Source: Microbotryomycetes sp. JL201 | Lineage: Eukaryota > Basidiomycota > Microbotryomycetes | DNA: 64,000 bases | Reading direction: 5' to 3' | Assembly: GCA_033819885.1 (NCBI GenBank) | Contig: JAQYUZ010000037.1 | Coordinates: forward strand, 62,001-126,000 | In this document: positions 31,904 through 44,600 of the stretch, one piece after another | How positions within the stretch are numbered: position 1 is the stretch's first letter | Layout: the number at the start of each line of letters is the position of its first letter | The notes under the pieces: generated by a model | What the model was told of the DNA's origin: nothing | Database searches by the model: none | Seen by the model: only the letters and a program-made list of their open reading frames with translations | Program-made: the position numbers and the translations under genes

Positions 31904-34550
31904 TTACAATTTCGCCTGTGATGAAGAGTGCTCGTCCAGGTGAGGACTGTCCAGCGCATTCAGATCTCCAGTCAGTTCAATCGCCATGCGCGGCGAGGCC
32001 AAGGAGCAAACACCAACTCACGTCAAGTCACTCGTCAAAAACTCTGTCGGAACCTTGGCGCGAATCTGCTCCTTGAGATACCTTGCCGCAATGTCGACAC
32101 GGCGCTCGTTCAAGCCAGTCTTTTTCGTCTTTTCAGTCTCTTCGTCCAGAATCTTGTCGACGAGCGACGTCGTAATTTGTTTGCCTTCGGCAGTCTTGGC
32201 ACCATGGTACACCCATGACCACAGCTGGGTGCGAGAAATTTCGGCTGGTCAAACAAGGTTACAGGTGAGCTTTTCCCGTCGTTCCGTCGTCACAAGCCGA
32301 TCGCTCGAACCAGTCTAGCGAACTCACCCGTCGCGGCATCTTCCATCATATGGTCAACAGGCACGCAACCGAGACCGCCGATCCAATTGGCGCAGTAGTG
32401 CAACAGCGCCATGCAGTTGGACCTGATGCCGGCCTCGGTGATTTGACCGGGCACGTTCGTGTTCAACAAGTCGAGCGCTGTCACGTGCACGTCTTCGCGG
32501 CGCTTAAAGTACTGGTTCGGTCCCTGCATCTCGCGATTGAAAATGTCCAACGCGACCTTGACGAGCGCAGGATGGGCGACCCACGTGCCGTCGTGGCCGG
32601 CAGCAACTTCGCGCTCCTTGTCGGCAACGACCTTGGCGATCGCAGCCTTGTTCTTGGCCTCGTCGTTCTTGACGGGGATCTGGGCCGACATGCCACCGAT
32701 AGCGGCGACGCCACGCTTGTGGCACGTCTGAATAAGCAGACGAACGTACGCGTCCCTATCGCGACCAGCAGGTCAGTTCATTGTATCGAGTTTTCGAATC
32801 GTGAAGGACTGACATGAAAGGTACAGTCATGGTCACAGCCGAGCGATCAGGCAGAACAAAGTCCTTGTGAAGCCTGTGCTTTTTGATAAACGAGAAAATG
32901 TAGTCCCATCGGCCGCAGTTGCTACACACAATGTCAATCGTCAGCATCGAGTAGGTGATGAGATCTGACGATGAGGGAACGAACAGGCCAGAAGAGTACT
33001 CGCGCAGGGCGTAAATGAACTCGTCCATTTGGAAGGCGGCCGTGATGGTCTCGATCAGGCATGTCGCACGAATGCTGCCTCGCTTGACACCAATGTAGTC
33101 CTCGGACAAGCGGAAAATGTCCTATGATCATCCGACAGGTCAGCGACCCGGACTTTTCGATAATCAGAGGCCAGGCACTCACGGCCCAGAGCTCGGGTTC
33201 CTTCCAGTGCTCCATCTTTGGCAAGCTGGTGGAGTACAGGTCCTTCTCAGTGACCTGTTCACAGTCGGATTTTCTCGGACGTCTTACTAGAAGTACGGAC
33301 CGTGACCGCGGGCGAGAGCTTCCTTGGCGTTGTGGAAAAAGTACAACCCAAAGTCAAAGATTCCGCCGGCAATGGATTGACCATCAATCTGCAGGTGAGG
33401 CTCGTCCAAATGCCATCCTCGGGCGCTGTAACAGAGCCAAGATCCGAGCCAAAAGTCAGCTTCTGCAAGCGCCTCTCGCCTTTTGGAGACTGAACGGACC
33501 GAACAAGCAATTGAGCGACCTTGTCGTTGAGCTTGTACTCTTTACCGTTGGGTCCCTTGAACGAGATTTTGCGTCTGATCGCGTCGCGCATGTTGACCTG
33601 GCCGTCCAAATTGTTTTTCCAGGTCGGCGAGTTGGAGTCTGTACAACAAGCGCATGAATTGGTTAGTCAGCTCGTTTCGTGCTATATACTGGCAGCAAAG
33701 CGTTGTGGACTAGTCGAGCGAGTGTCACAGAAAAAGGGTCCCGTGACCCGCCTATGGCGGCATGCCGGTGGTACCCGGCCCTTGGCGGCGAGTGGAACGC
33801 CTATGACGTTGTCGGGGCACACAACAGAAAGACGCCAAGATAATGATCAACACGCAAACACACCTTCAAAGTCTGCCATGAAAGTGGCTGCTCCAGAGTT
33901 GAGCGCGTTGATGACCTGAAATGACGGTTAGCGAGTTTTGAGCGCCACAATCGCAAAAGATTGAGCCGGTCGACTGACCATCTTGCGGTCGACCGGACCT
34001 GTGATCTCAACTCGGCGGTCCTCGAGACCAGGCATTGGAGGCGGTCCTCGCCATGTCGGGTCGTTGCGGATGTGGGCCGTCTCTGGCAAAAAGTCTGGGA
34101 GCGCGCCGGCGTCAAACTTGGCTTGCTGCAGTTGGCGAGCGCGCAACAATTCTTTGCGGCGCGGGTCAAAGTTGCGATGCAAGACGGCCAAGAACTGGAG
34201 GACGTCGTCCGTCAGGATTTCGGCATGTTCGTCGTTGACAGAAGCTGTTGCGGAGCGGTGGAAGCCGCAGGAAGTCAGTTTGTGCTCTGCGCGGCTGCAG
34301 GTCGATGCGTATACGAATCGAGCTCGGTCGCGAGTGTGCGATTGCACTTGTGCATGCACCGGGGGCCGTCTCGTGCTCGGATACGGCGCCGGACGTGCGA
34401 TCGGGAATCGCCGCGCTCGAGCCGGGGACGACATGAGAAATGCCGCTCGGTGACGGCTAAGCGCCACCTTTTGCAGCTCGTGAGCGTGCTGCTCCGTCCG
34501 TGATACTCACCAAGAACTTTGACGCCCGGAACTTTGGTCGAGAACGGCAT
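31904..34550 (-). CDS. MLS1: Malate synthase, peroxisomal
   Basis: Eleven exons give about 538 residues. Family blocks in order: [158 protein letters not shown], then the lid-domain region. The last exon ends SSSQAKL: AKL is a PTS1 signal. The enzyme condenses glyoxylate with acetyl-CoA in the glyoxylate cycle and is needed for growth on acetate or fatty acids. First exon 34550-34511; last exon 31946-31904. An active-site Asp is expected in the 'MEDAAT' segment, which is present. The identification is secure. Confidence 0.96.
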
Positions 34551-34679
34551 GATCGTTTACGTAGGAAGCCAAAACCCGAACCCAAACGGCTCCACACTCG
34601 CTCCGACCTGGGGGGGCCCACGAGCACTTTTCATGCGATAACCAGCAATAGAATTCTGTGGGTTGGCGCCTGCAACCAA

Positions 34680-36114
34680 CTAGACATGCAACATCTTTAA
34701 AAACAATCTACCAATCTCGACGCCCTCGTCTCGTTCGGCCGCAAACTCGCGACTTTGAGCGGCAACTTGAGCCGAAATGACCTGACCCTGCTCGCGCGCG
34801 TCAATAATCTTGTTGACAATGTCGGCCGTAAACTCGGGGTGTCCTGCCAACCCATCAAACGTCATACAACTGTTAGCTTGGATCCGTCCGAGCGAGCACC
34901 TAAGGTTCTGTTTTGCGCGCGGCAATCCCGCTACGTCACTGCCGTCCGTCGGAACCCGCGCCTCGAAAGCACGGGCCCCGCCTTTGACGGCACGCCGCCT
35001 TGATGCAGACAACTCGACAAGACTTGGCTCACCTTGCAATGTAATGATATCAATGTCGTCGAGTGACTTGCCTGCACCGTTGTACCTGACCATACCGTGA
35101 ATGTCGCAGTCCTTTGTCGAACCAAGCAGCTCGAATCCTGGTGGCAACGTTGGCACGTGATCGCGGTGCATCTGGTGAACAGTCTTTCAATGAGAGAAAC
35201 GAGTCAGCCTGGTCCTGGGGATGGACGTCGCCGGAGATATCCTTTGATCCTGAGCCTCGCCACCAGCTCCGGTTGTGCACTTTTGAACTGACCAGACGAG
35301 AGCCACCAAAAATCTGCTTGCCAACGTCCGTCAAGTCTATACTTCTGACTCCAATTTCCCACCCTTTACTGTTGCGCTCGACCGAGCTGCCAAACGCTCT
35401 CGCCACAATTTGGTGTCCGAAACAGATTCCAAAAACTTTTAATCCAGAGTTCAGCTCGGGAAGTCTTGAGGTGAAAGCGACCAGATTGTTGATCCAGGGA
35501 ATGTCTTCGTACGCGGACGAGGCTGTCAGATTGAAGCGAGTCAGTTCGCGCCTTCGGAGGAGGATAACAAAGCGGGGACGGCCTGCGACGTCGACCGACG
35601 CTCGAGAGGGAATTTGGGCATGAGCGAAGGGCGCATTTCCCAGTCTCGTGCGGATGTGTCATGCTCAGACCGAGACTGAGCTCACCGCTGCCAGTGATCA
35701 AGACTGCGTCTGCTTGTCGAACTCGTTCTTCAGTTGGCATGATTTGGTGCACGGCGTCGTAGCTCTCGATTGTCAGCTCATGGACGGTCGTTTGCGCCAG
35801 ATTGATGCGTTGATCCTGGCCGTCTGATTGCTGTTGATCTTGGGCCAAGGCGAGCGCGACTGACTTTGCGAACATGGCTGTGAAGATGGCGTGATAGGTA
35901 CCATACTTTTCCAGGACTCTGAAGTTTGAATGAACGGACAGGCGTATCAGCGTCAGCGCCTGATGTGTCAACAGATGATCGATTCGAGCTCGGACTTTGG
36001 CAAGGGCGTGTCGGCGAGCAGGACGAGCAGCAGCAGCGATTTCGTGGCTGTCGGAGGCAGGCTGATGGTCACTGCTTTGGTGTCTTGCTTCGGCGGCAGC
36101 GTTGGGGGTGTCAT
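34680..36114 (-). CDS. Class I glutamine amidotransferase-like protein (YLR126C type)
   Basis: Five exons (36114-35996, 35918-35686, 35522-35293, 35183-35033, 34843-34680) give about 298 residues. Key blocks: LVLLADTPLPK at the start, YGTYHAIFTAMF, ADAVLITGSASSAYEDIPWI, KVFGICFGHQIVARAFG with the nucleophile-elbow Cys, HQMHRDHVPTLPPGFE and DIITLQGHPEFTADIV with the His-x-Glu of the triad. This is a stand-alone GATase1 domain as in yeast YLR126C, a likely cytosolic glutaminase-type hydrolase of unknown partner or substrate. It is divergent from MED8 with only 74 bp between start codons. ATG 36114 follows the divergent spacer; a TTG-led extension was rejected. Confidence 0.85.
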
Positions 36115-36188
36115 GTCGCGCCAGAGCAGAAATGCAACGTTGATTGCGTTCCCCCCGCACAACTCTCTCAAGTCTGCCCTCTTGTCAC
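36115..36188. promoter_or_regulatory. 74-bp bidirectional promoter/5' leader interval
   Basis: This is the whole space between the divergent start codons of the glutamine amidotransferase and MED8. It has a C run and a pyrimidine-rich stretch and no other recognisable element. Core promoters must overlap here or extend into the coding regions. Confidence 0.6.
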
Positions 36189-37097
36189 ATGGCCTCGACC
36201 GGCGTGGGTCTGGCAGCGCAATCGCAGTTGGTACTGCCACCTCGAAATGCCGCCCAGCAAGTTAACGTGCCGGCAGACCTTGACGCAGTGCGGGCCAAGC
36301 TCGTACAGCTGATCGACCAACTGTCGACCGTCTTGTCACAGCTGCACTACCTCCAACAGACGACTCCTGACCCGACGACCGCTACACCTGGCATACTCGG
36401 ATACAATGACTTGCTGGCGAGGTACAACTTGATGCTCAGTCACTTTGTCACGCTCGCGTCGCTCTTGAGCTCGGACGCCAACCAGGCCAACAATGGCGCC
36501 AGACCTCAATTCAAGCCGCAGGACAGAGGAAGAGACCCAAAAAAAGAGAAGTGGTCCGGCAGCGTCGTCGTGCCGGCCGTGCCAGTCGAGGAACAAAAGG
36601 ACTGGCTCGTCGGTATGCTCTTGCGCACGAAGCAGGTCAGTTCACTGCTTCTCTAGGCTATCCTCTCTCTCTCAGAAAGCATGCTCAGCTCTTTCTGATC
36701 TGCACAGGCACCCCATGTGGAGGAACATCTCGACCTCCTCGTCAAAAACCTGCCGTCACCGTTCAACGATGACAAGACATACTTGCAAGCGTACGAGAGC
36801 AGGACGCAGCTGACAAAAGCCGCAAGCGCAAGGATACAGTCTCTCAAGCAGGGGACGCAAGACGAAGAATGGGATTGGAAAGGCAGGGTCGAGATTGATG
36901 AGGAGGAGGACGAGGACGAGGACGCGAATGAAAACGACGAAGAAGGCGGAAATGATGCGACGAGCACTACAAAAGCCTTTGCGGAACAGACTAAACTCAA
37001 TTCAGACGGAGATGTGACCATGGGCGAGCCTGCCAAGCGCAAGTGGACCCTCCAAGAGGTGTCGACGTTTGTTCGCACTGGGCGCAGGCCCGAGTAA
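36189..37097 (+). CDS. MED8: Mediator subunit 8
   Basis: Two exons (36189-36635, 36708-37097) give 278 residues. The N-terminal helices (DLDAVRAKLVQLIDQLSTVL, LGYNDLLARYNLMLSHFVTL, LVGMLLRTKQ, VEEHLDLLVKN) follow the Med8 pattern of paired amphipathic helices with an 'LRTK' block. An acidic stretch (EIDEEEDEDEDANEND) and a basic tail, KRKWTLQEVSTFVRTG, follow. Med8 belongs to the Mediator head module and contacts TBP and RNA polymerase II. The call is by pattern and length; moderately sure. Confidence 0.72.
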
Positions 37098-37147
37098 GAG
37101 ATATCGCTTTGGTAATGCAGTCTATGGTGTTGTTGTAACCGATACAT

Positions 37148-38242
37148 CTATTTGAGCGCTTCACGAACGCTGCTATTGTCTAGAAACCGTGCCATTCTCG
37201 GTTCGACGAACAGTGCCCTACGCAGTGGACACTGATCAGCAATCTGGATCCGTATGTCACTCTGATGAAAGTAAACTCACTTGGCCTCGACCAAAACTTG
37301 TCCGTCCAAGTCCTCGATATGCCCTCTGACCCATGCTTTCCTGCCCTTCAACTCGACGAGCTCAGTCCTAATGACGACAAACTGGTTGGCAAATGTCGGC
37401 TTTTTGTACGACAACTCCAATGTTGCCGTCACGCCAATATTCGTGGGCAAAGCGATCAAAGCTGTCCTGCCCAAACTCTCGTCTAGCACTGTTCCGAGCA
37501 AGCCACCGTGTACGATTCCTTCGTGACCGCACAATCCGGAACCGAGGTGGACGACAAAGACGGCTTTGCGCTTGTCACGAGACGTAAACACGAGTGGAGG
37601 TACCGCAAACTTGCCAGGTCCTCTCAACGTGTAACCTGACAACGAGTGAGGACCGGGTGGAGTTGCCGCGTACGGTCTCGATTCTGTCCACTTTGGAATG
37701 TCATTGTCCGCTCCAGCCTGGTTGACTTGTGGTGTTGCTGCTGCTGCTACGCCCGCCGTCTTTTCACTGAATGGTGCGCTCGACGTCGAGAGAGACTGAG
37801 CAACGTTCGTACTCGTGCCTTGACCTTGCTCTGTCAGTTCGACCTTTATCATCTCGCCTCTCAGTTTCTTGACAATATCCAACGTCTGCAATTCGGTCTC
37901 GAGTTTCGACATTTCTTGTTTTCCTTGAACAGAATCGACATGGTGAGGTACCGGAGTCGGATCCGGGTACAAGATTTGAATGATGCGAGGGCGAGGTACG
38001 AACAAGCTCAACGCCAAGCCGCTGACGAGTCCGGTCGTCAACAACGACGAGTACAAGAGCGCTGAAGATTTCCTTAAAGTGGACGCTTGCGTAGCATTCG
38101 ATGTAGACGTTGACAACGATCTCGTTGACGTCGTCGTTGAGCGCTGTGGTCGTGCTCGGCCGACGGCACGGACAACAGCCGGACACTCCGTCAGCAATGG
38201 CCTGTGCGACGCGACAGCACGCATCATTGAACGCGCAGCCAT
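37148..38242 (-). CDS. Mitochondrial hotdog-fold (4HBT) thioesterase-like protein
   Basis: Exon 1 38242-37281, exon 2 37217-37148; about 343 residues. The N terminus (MAARSMMRAVASHRPLL..) is Arg/Ser-rich, fitting mitochondrial import, followed by a hydrophobic LLTTGLVSGLALSLF segment and a coiled-coil-like linker. The C-terminal hotdog domain carries GHEGIVHGGLLGTVLDESLGR, the helix motif of 4HBT thioesterases, and ends ALFVEPRM..REALK. It resembles yeast Fmp10 and similar fungal proteins; substrate unknown. The frame is open upstream to 38395 with another ATG, but the downstream start gives the better targeting peptide. The final exon was found by splicing a GTGAGT intron that hides an early stop. 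Confidence 0.8.
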
Positions 38243-38470
38243 CCGAGTAGCACCCTCTTTCTGCCTCTGCTCGCGAGGCAGGCTCGACCGAGACCACGTG
38301 ACCGAAAGGTAACCCGCGGCAAACGCAGCGAAACGGACAGGAGCGGCGACAATCGTCACGCTATGGTAATGACGAAATGGCATTAGCTGCATCAAAGGAG
38401 AGGACAGGGTATCACCAAAAAAGGGGCGCAGCTCTGCACGACATTCAAGGTATTCACAACAGACAACGCC

Positions 38471-39963
38471 TCACAACCGGTGTCCTGGCACGAGTGTAAA
38501 AAGGACAGTCAAGATGGCGACAATCATTGACGTCAGGAACGTGACCCAAAGCGCGCGACCAAAGAGCAATTTTCGAACGTAAGGTTCTCGAATCCCGATA
38601 GTTCGGAACGGCGTCTGCAGAAGTCGCATTTCGATCAGGCACGATGCAATGCACCGCAAAAGTTTCACACACCGTTTCTGAGAGCCCCATGAACACGAGC
38701 AGCGGGTCGAGATCGTAGCAGAATGCGATGATATTGATGATCGAGAACGTGAATGGAAGAATAATCTGTGGACCAAAATCTTCAGCAGATGATGGAGCAT
38801 CGTGTCAATACAACTGACCCATAGCCTCCTCGACTTTGGTTCGAGGTCGAGAAAGATGAACGAGAGCGCAGTCGCGAGCGCAATCCACAACGCCAGCAAG
38901 CCAACCCCCAATCGCACCAGCGCAGAGATTGGCGTCAAATTGCCAAATGCCTTTGCTCGTAAGAAGCGGGGGAATGAGTCTTGCTCCATCGCCCGGTACA
39001 CGTACTCTTTCTGCAAGTGGAACATGTCGGGCACTCTGGCTTGCGCCTCCGCTTCTCGCTCATACTCGGGATGGCCCACGGTTGGCAAAGCGGCAGAAGA
39101 CAACGGAAAATCATGCACGCGCAACGCCGGTGGCAGGTAGACTTCCTTCTCAGCTCCGGGCATCAGATATCGGCTGTAGATGCGTTCGGCACTCGCAATA
39201 AGATCTGTACGATTGATGGCGGCGTCGCGCATGATGTACGGTTGGGCAGCTGTTGATTGCCTCCTCCTTGACGACGATTGCCCTGTTGCGTCGTCGTCGT
39301 CGTCATGCGAGTACAGAGCCCGCAACGTCGGCGAGAGCGGGTACCGGTTTGGTTGCAGTTGCGAATTTGGAGTCGGTGTCCGCATCTGGCTGCGCGCCAG
39401 CCCGCTCGATTGCTCCCCTCGGTCGACCGACAAGCTGACGGCGCTCTCCTTGTCTATCTTTTCGGCAAATTCGCTGGTTTGTGGCGAATCTTGACGTGGA
39501 AATCGTTCGTATTCGCTGCTGCCGTCTCCCCTCCTGATCCCAGTGACCGGTCCATAAATACTGCCTCGCGTTCGCGCGTATTGGTAGTACCGTGGCCAAT
39601 CATCTTTGATTGCCCGACCCGACTTGCGCAAATCCTTGAAGTACGCTCGGCCTGCGGCAGCGGCGTCGAAATGCAAAAATATGTCAGCGGACACAACTTT
39701 TGATCTAGCTCCGAGACTACCGTACAAAGGTTTTCGTGTTGCTGCACATCGAGCCAAAAGTCAAGCGAATCTTCGGAGCCTTCACGTTGCAGAAACAAGT
39801 AGAAGCAGTACAAGTCGACCGGTGGGCGCGTGCCTGCCATCAGATCCCAAGTCAAATGCGTTCATGTAGGCAGCTCATCGCGTCTCTGGCACTTACTGCG
39901 TCGCAATACTTCGGCGAGCGCTGGCAGCCTGTTACGAGGCACTGTCGGCGTCCGTTTACTCAT
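38471..39963 (-). CDS. RAX1: RGS-domain membrane protein, Rax1-like
   Basis: Five exons (39963-39897, 39833-39726, 39651-38820, 38766-38673, 38614-38471) give 414 residues. Starts MSKRTPTVPRNRLPALAEVLRR. The RGS-like region has PVDLYCFYLFLQREGSEDSL, FWLDVQQHENLCRAYFKDL and, later, AERIYSRYLMPGAEKEVYLP. At least three hydrophobic C-terminal segments follow (LGVGLLALWIALATALSFIF, IILPFTFSIINIIAF, FLTSMIVAILTVLFTLV). A split RGS domain plus C-terminal TM helices is the architecture of yeast Rax1, a landmark protein for bipolar budding. Ser/Asp-rich inserts lie within the RGS region. Confidence 0.85.
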
Positions 39964-41610
39964 TGCGCAGTGGTGACTAGTCTGCATAATCGTACAAAGT
40001 AGAGGACCACGTCAGTTTCAGTTGACGATGCGACATGATCGTGTCTCGCCGCTGCACGCGCTCCGTGCGCCAACGTCGTCGCTTATCCCAAGCTGCAAGC
40101 GAACCAACGATGGCCGGCATACACATGAACTTACGAAGAGTCAAATTATGGATGGCTGATGACTTGACGCGTGTGTCGCTGCTGAAGTGCTGCACCAAGC
40201 CCAATGTTGACAGACAGCAAACGCGTTGGCACGCGCGTCTTATGCGCGTCGCACTGCTTTGCTGGTCAATACCACTGCGATGGCGGGCTGGGGCGCTGAT
40301 CAGACTCTGCCTCTCTCTCCCTCTCTGTCGCGCGCCGGATCCGGTCAGACGAGTTTGCTTGTATAAGCTCGCGCACCGCTTCAAACGGGGTCTGAGCGTG
40401 ACAGGAGTTCATGGTTGTCTGCAGGCCCTTTCGTCTTTCAGACGTTTGAACTGAATTGTACCAGACCCTCCTCAGCTGGAACAGTACGCTCTGCCAGGGC
40501 ATACCTGGTCGATCACGTGCGCTCTCTGAACATTTTCATCCGAGTTTCCTAGACCGAGACTGCGAGAGCAGACATTCGTACTGTTTCCTGCTTGCCAAAC
40601 TTAATATCAACCTCTAGCGCGCAAAGCGAGAGTGCTGTGCAGCAACCCTGTTCGCGCTACGGCAACCTCGTCGGCTTCGTGTCCACAAGCTCGCCGCCCC
40701 TTTCCCGTTGTTTCGGGTCAAAATGTGCGGTTGGCATTCAAACCTGCTCATTACTTGACAAACATTGCGTCAGCCATAGGCGCTCTTTGTTTGATCAACA
40801 CATGACACTCGAGCTCAGCAGTTTTGGGCAATTTGAAAAATTGCCAGTACAGGAAGTCATTCCGGGAGCGCGGACGCCAGAAAACCATGTTTACAAAATG
40901 TTCAAAGCAGTCTTGCTGTGCTACATTGCAGCCGAGTCGATGCGTCATGTTTGCATATATTGTGCACTTGATTATTTAGTTTGTCGGTGTGTCTCACTTT
41001 CTCTAGATCTGCCCGGCGCGACGTGCCAAACGTGTGGCTGCCCCTGACCGCGGTCTTGCCTGCCTGGGCACTTGCGCTGTCTCATTTTTGCCCCTCCTGG
41101 CTGCTCTAGCCGGGGCTCGCAGTTCCGGGCAAAGATAGTCTTTCGTGCAAAAGAGGCTTGTGTTCATTTCTCATAAGAAAAAAGCCAAAGGCGCAAACAA
41201 GCCGAGGGAAAGGGTAGAGGTGACGTTCGAGGGGTCGCGGCCCCAGCAAACGCAGCTCGGGCTTTGGTGTCGCTACAAGCACACAACTGAACCCAGCATT
41301 CGCCTTCGTGTGATTAAGTAAGGGCTGTCGGCTTGGCATCTGCCCAGTCTTCTTGTCCAACGTCGCTCGTCTGCGTGGTCCCGATCGTCTGTGCGTGCTC
41401 TCGAACGAGAACGCTCAAACGCTCGTCGGCTGGCCATCAGCAGCGTCCCCACTCCGTCAAGGAACCCACATTCGTTCATTCAGGAATCCGCCAACTTGCT
41501 GAGCTTGCTCGCCAACCCCGATACACGGGCGTGCCGGCCAAGTGCAGACTTTGCCCCTCGCCGATCCGTGCCCAAGTCTCAGATTGTCCACCATCTGGTG
41601 CGCGCGCGCC
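39964..41610. other. Long intergenic region between divergent genes
   Basis: About 1.65 kb, the longest gene-free stretch here. It has a CT-rich simple stretch near 40310-40330 and several short open frames (for example 40592-41047) without conserved motifs or partner exons. It probably holds two promoters; nothing else was recognised. Confidence 0.5.
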
Positions 41611-44600
41611 ATGACTGGAGACAGTCACGAAGGTAATTCGCCTGTCAGCCAGTCATCCATCTCGCCAGTGTTGTCGTCAGGGCCGCGCGAGTCGGCGATT
41701 CCCATCTCGCCTCGCCAGTCCGTCTCAGGGCCGGCGCCACCAGCTGTCGCGCCGAGCCAAGTACCGCTGTCGCCTCGCCGACTCCGCCCGATCACCATCG
41801 CACCTCAGCCACATGTCCAATCAGCCGCTGCAGTCGAGTCATCTGCGTCCCCAGGATCTCCCGACAGCCCCGAATGGACCAACTCGCTCGAAGGTGACTT
41901 GGCGGCGCCACCAGCCAAGCCTGTACGCTCTCCGCTGCCACCAGTGCGACCGGCAAGGCCTGGAGAGTCCCGGAAGCTGTACAATCCGGGATGGTCTCAC
42001 CCTTTCCCATCGTCTCAGCTCGATCCAGCGCCACCTCGTCCACCGCGGCCGGCCCGCCCGTCAGAGGCCCTCATGTTTGTAGCGCCTTCGGATGCAGCCG
42101 TACCCCGCACACCCGAGCAGCAAGACGCTTTTGACAACGAGAGAGTCGACATGGAGGAGTATCTCGAATCGACCGAGCCGCCGGTCCCCCCTGCGCATCC
42201 ATCGTCCTCGCCAGAGTCAGAAACGTCCCCCGTTCTCGCTTCGATGAGCGGTTCCGGCCCAAGGAAAAACTCTATCCAGCGAAAACCTGTTCCTCAATAC
42301 ATTGCGTCGCCTGTTCAGCGTCCCGGAACGCCGGGCAGGCTTAGTGTCGGCGGCTTTGAGGCGCTTCTGCATCCGAAGGACAAGACGGCGGCGGGTGCAT
42401 CGCAAAAGACACGGTCACAGGAGCTCGCTGCCGAGACCCATATGCGCGAGCCATTCAGTCCAAGGGTCGGGCTAGGCTTGCCTCAGGAAGGCGTCTCGGC
42501 CCGAGAGCAACGACTCGCTCGCGAACAAGCCGACATTCAAAACCGCGCAAGTCGATCAGGCGGTGACTTGGGCGAAGAGAACTTGACAAGCTGGTCAGAG
42601 CGAATGATGCAGAGCGAGTGGTTCCCCTCGACATTGTCCAAGCGGCTGTCGCTCTTGCCTGCATCTTCATCTCCTCGAGTCGACAAGGACGCTTGGAAAG
42701 CCGACGGACCTGCCAATGCGGCATACTTGCACGGCTACTCATCCTCGCGCAACCCAAGCACGAAAGAATTCGCTCCGCTGCCATTGCACAATACGCCGCA
42801 TGTCAAGCAGAAACGTGGCGTCAGTTCGCGTCGGACGCGCTCAGAGCCCGACTTTGTGAGTCCAACCACCGACAAGGGCGGAAAGGATCTTGGTGAGGTG
42901 GTCGTGATGCCGAGCGTATGGGAGGACGACGCTCCGGACGAGGACGACGTTCGACGTGATCCCAGTTTCCGGCAAGAGCGCATGTACTTCGAATCGATCG
43001 AATACCGGAACTTTTTTGCACGGATCATTCATGTGAGCATGGCATTAGGATGCGGATCTCACGACCCTGTTGCTTACCTTACTCCCCGTCTCAGGCATTG
43101 TACCCGTTCTTTGTCATGTGCGCTTGATGGATAGTCGATACCTGTGGCCCTCGCTGACTCCAGCCTTTGCATTTGACAGTGCACATATACCCGCAACACT
43201 ATTCCTCGACTACAACGTCATCTATACACTCGCTCAACTTGCCATATACCCGACGCTTCCCTCCACTTCTGTGCTCTTGCGGCGAGATGTTGTCGACGTT
43301 CCTACACTGCAGACCAGCACGGCATACTATGTCGCGTTGGGAGTTTACGCAGGTTGCACCTTCTTGTGGCTCGTCGTCGTCGTCATCTGGCTCGATATCG
43401 TCCGAGGTTTCGTGAAACCCTGGAGCGGAGGCGGACGAGTGCCGATCGGCCAAGTCTACCGGAGCGCAGCGTTAGTCTAACGATGTCTCGCGGTCCCTTG
43501 AACAAAGCTCATCGTGTTTGCGTAACAGTGGCTTCAATTACGCGTGCATGTCCAAATACGAACGATTCTGCTTCATGTGGCGTGTTCGCTTTGCACCTTT
43601 TCACAAGTCTGGCAAGGTCGGCAGCATGGTCAAAGACACTAGGTTCTCGGACGGCATTGCAGATTCGTGCTACTGGTACGCACAAAGTACGTGCTGCCCT
43701 TTACATGGTCTCCTTCTTTCGAGAGTTGACGAGACTCGGACAGATTGGCCCACTGTTATTTTGCTCGTGCCGAGAGCTGGTCTGTCCCTTGCGTTGCTTT
43801 TACTGTTCGGCACGACGGCGTACGGGTCTGCCAACATTGGCCCAACCGAACGCGACAATGCATATTTTCGTTTGAACGGCACCTTGACCAATTTTGCGCA
43901 AGGTGTCCTACTGACGTGAGTGTTGTCGTCGGGATGGAATAACGTAGCGCGCTGACAAAATCACATGACCAGGAATTGCGTATGGGCAGCTTTGCGATTG
44001 TTGATCGTGCTCGTCGCAGCCGTCGGCCTGTTCTTCTTCAACAAGCCTTTCGCCCGCTCTTCCAGGCGGTACTCTGTCCACCTCACACCGTCGCGGGAGC
44101 ACTTGACTGCAGCTACGCCCGAAATTGAAGACGAACTTGACGAAAAGGCGGACGCCTTGACAAAGCAATCGTCTGTGCCCGGTTGGATTTCGAGGAGAGA
44201 CCGTCGCATTCGCGCCGTCATCTTGCTATGTCTGCGACCGTCTGCTCACTCATCACCTGCGTACTCGCCCTTTTTCAAACGCAAGACGAGCACGGACGAG
44301 TGGCGGACGATTGATCTTGATTCGACACGCAAGTCAAGCGAGGCGCGTAGGGAAGAGCGACGGAGAGCAGAGTTGGCCAACAAGGGTGCGAACTGGTTGT
44401 ACTTTCACGAAGACGATTCACCAGACGGTCCAAGACTCGACAGCAAATGGGGCATGGCCTCGGCGTACATTTCGCCCCGTCCGAAACTTGCATCTGCAGC
44501 TCAACAGCGGTCGGCTGCGCTTTCGCCTCACGCGAGCTCGACGAGCGAGTACGTACCAACGCCTGCATTGCCTTCAGGCTTGCACCGCCGAGTTCGGTCC

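Noticed and set aside
33961-34503. 180-residue plus-strand frame opposite malate synthase
   Set aside because: It is the shadow of malate synthase exon 2 and intron 1 on the other strand.
36112-36240. Longer minus-strand start for the glutamine amidotransferase
   Set aside because: The extension would begin at a non-ATG codon and run into the MED8 coding start; ATG 36114 gives the expected N terminus.
39977-40384. 135-residue minus-strand frame upstream of RAX1
   Set aside because: RAX1 is complete with the first exon at 39963; this frame is mostly upstream sequence read by chance.
40592-41047. 151-residue open frame in the long intergenic region
   Set aside because: No conserved motif, odd composition and no partner exons; it looks like chance in a 1.65-kb gap.
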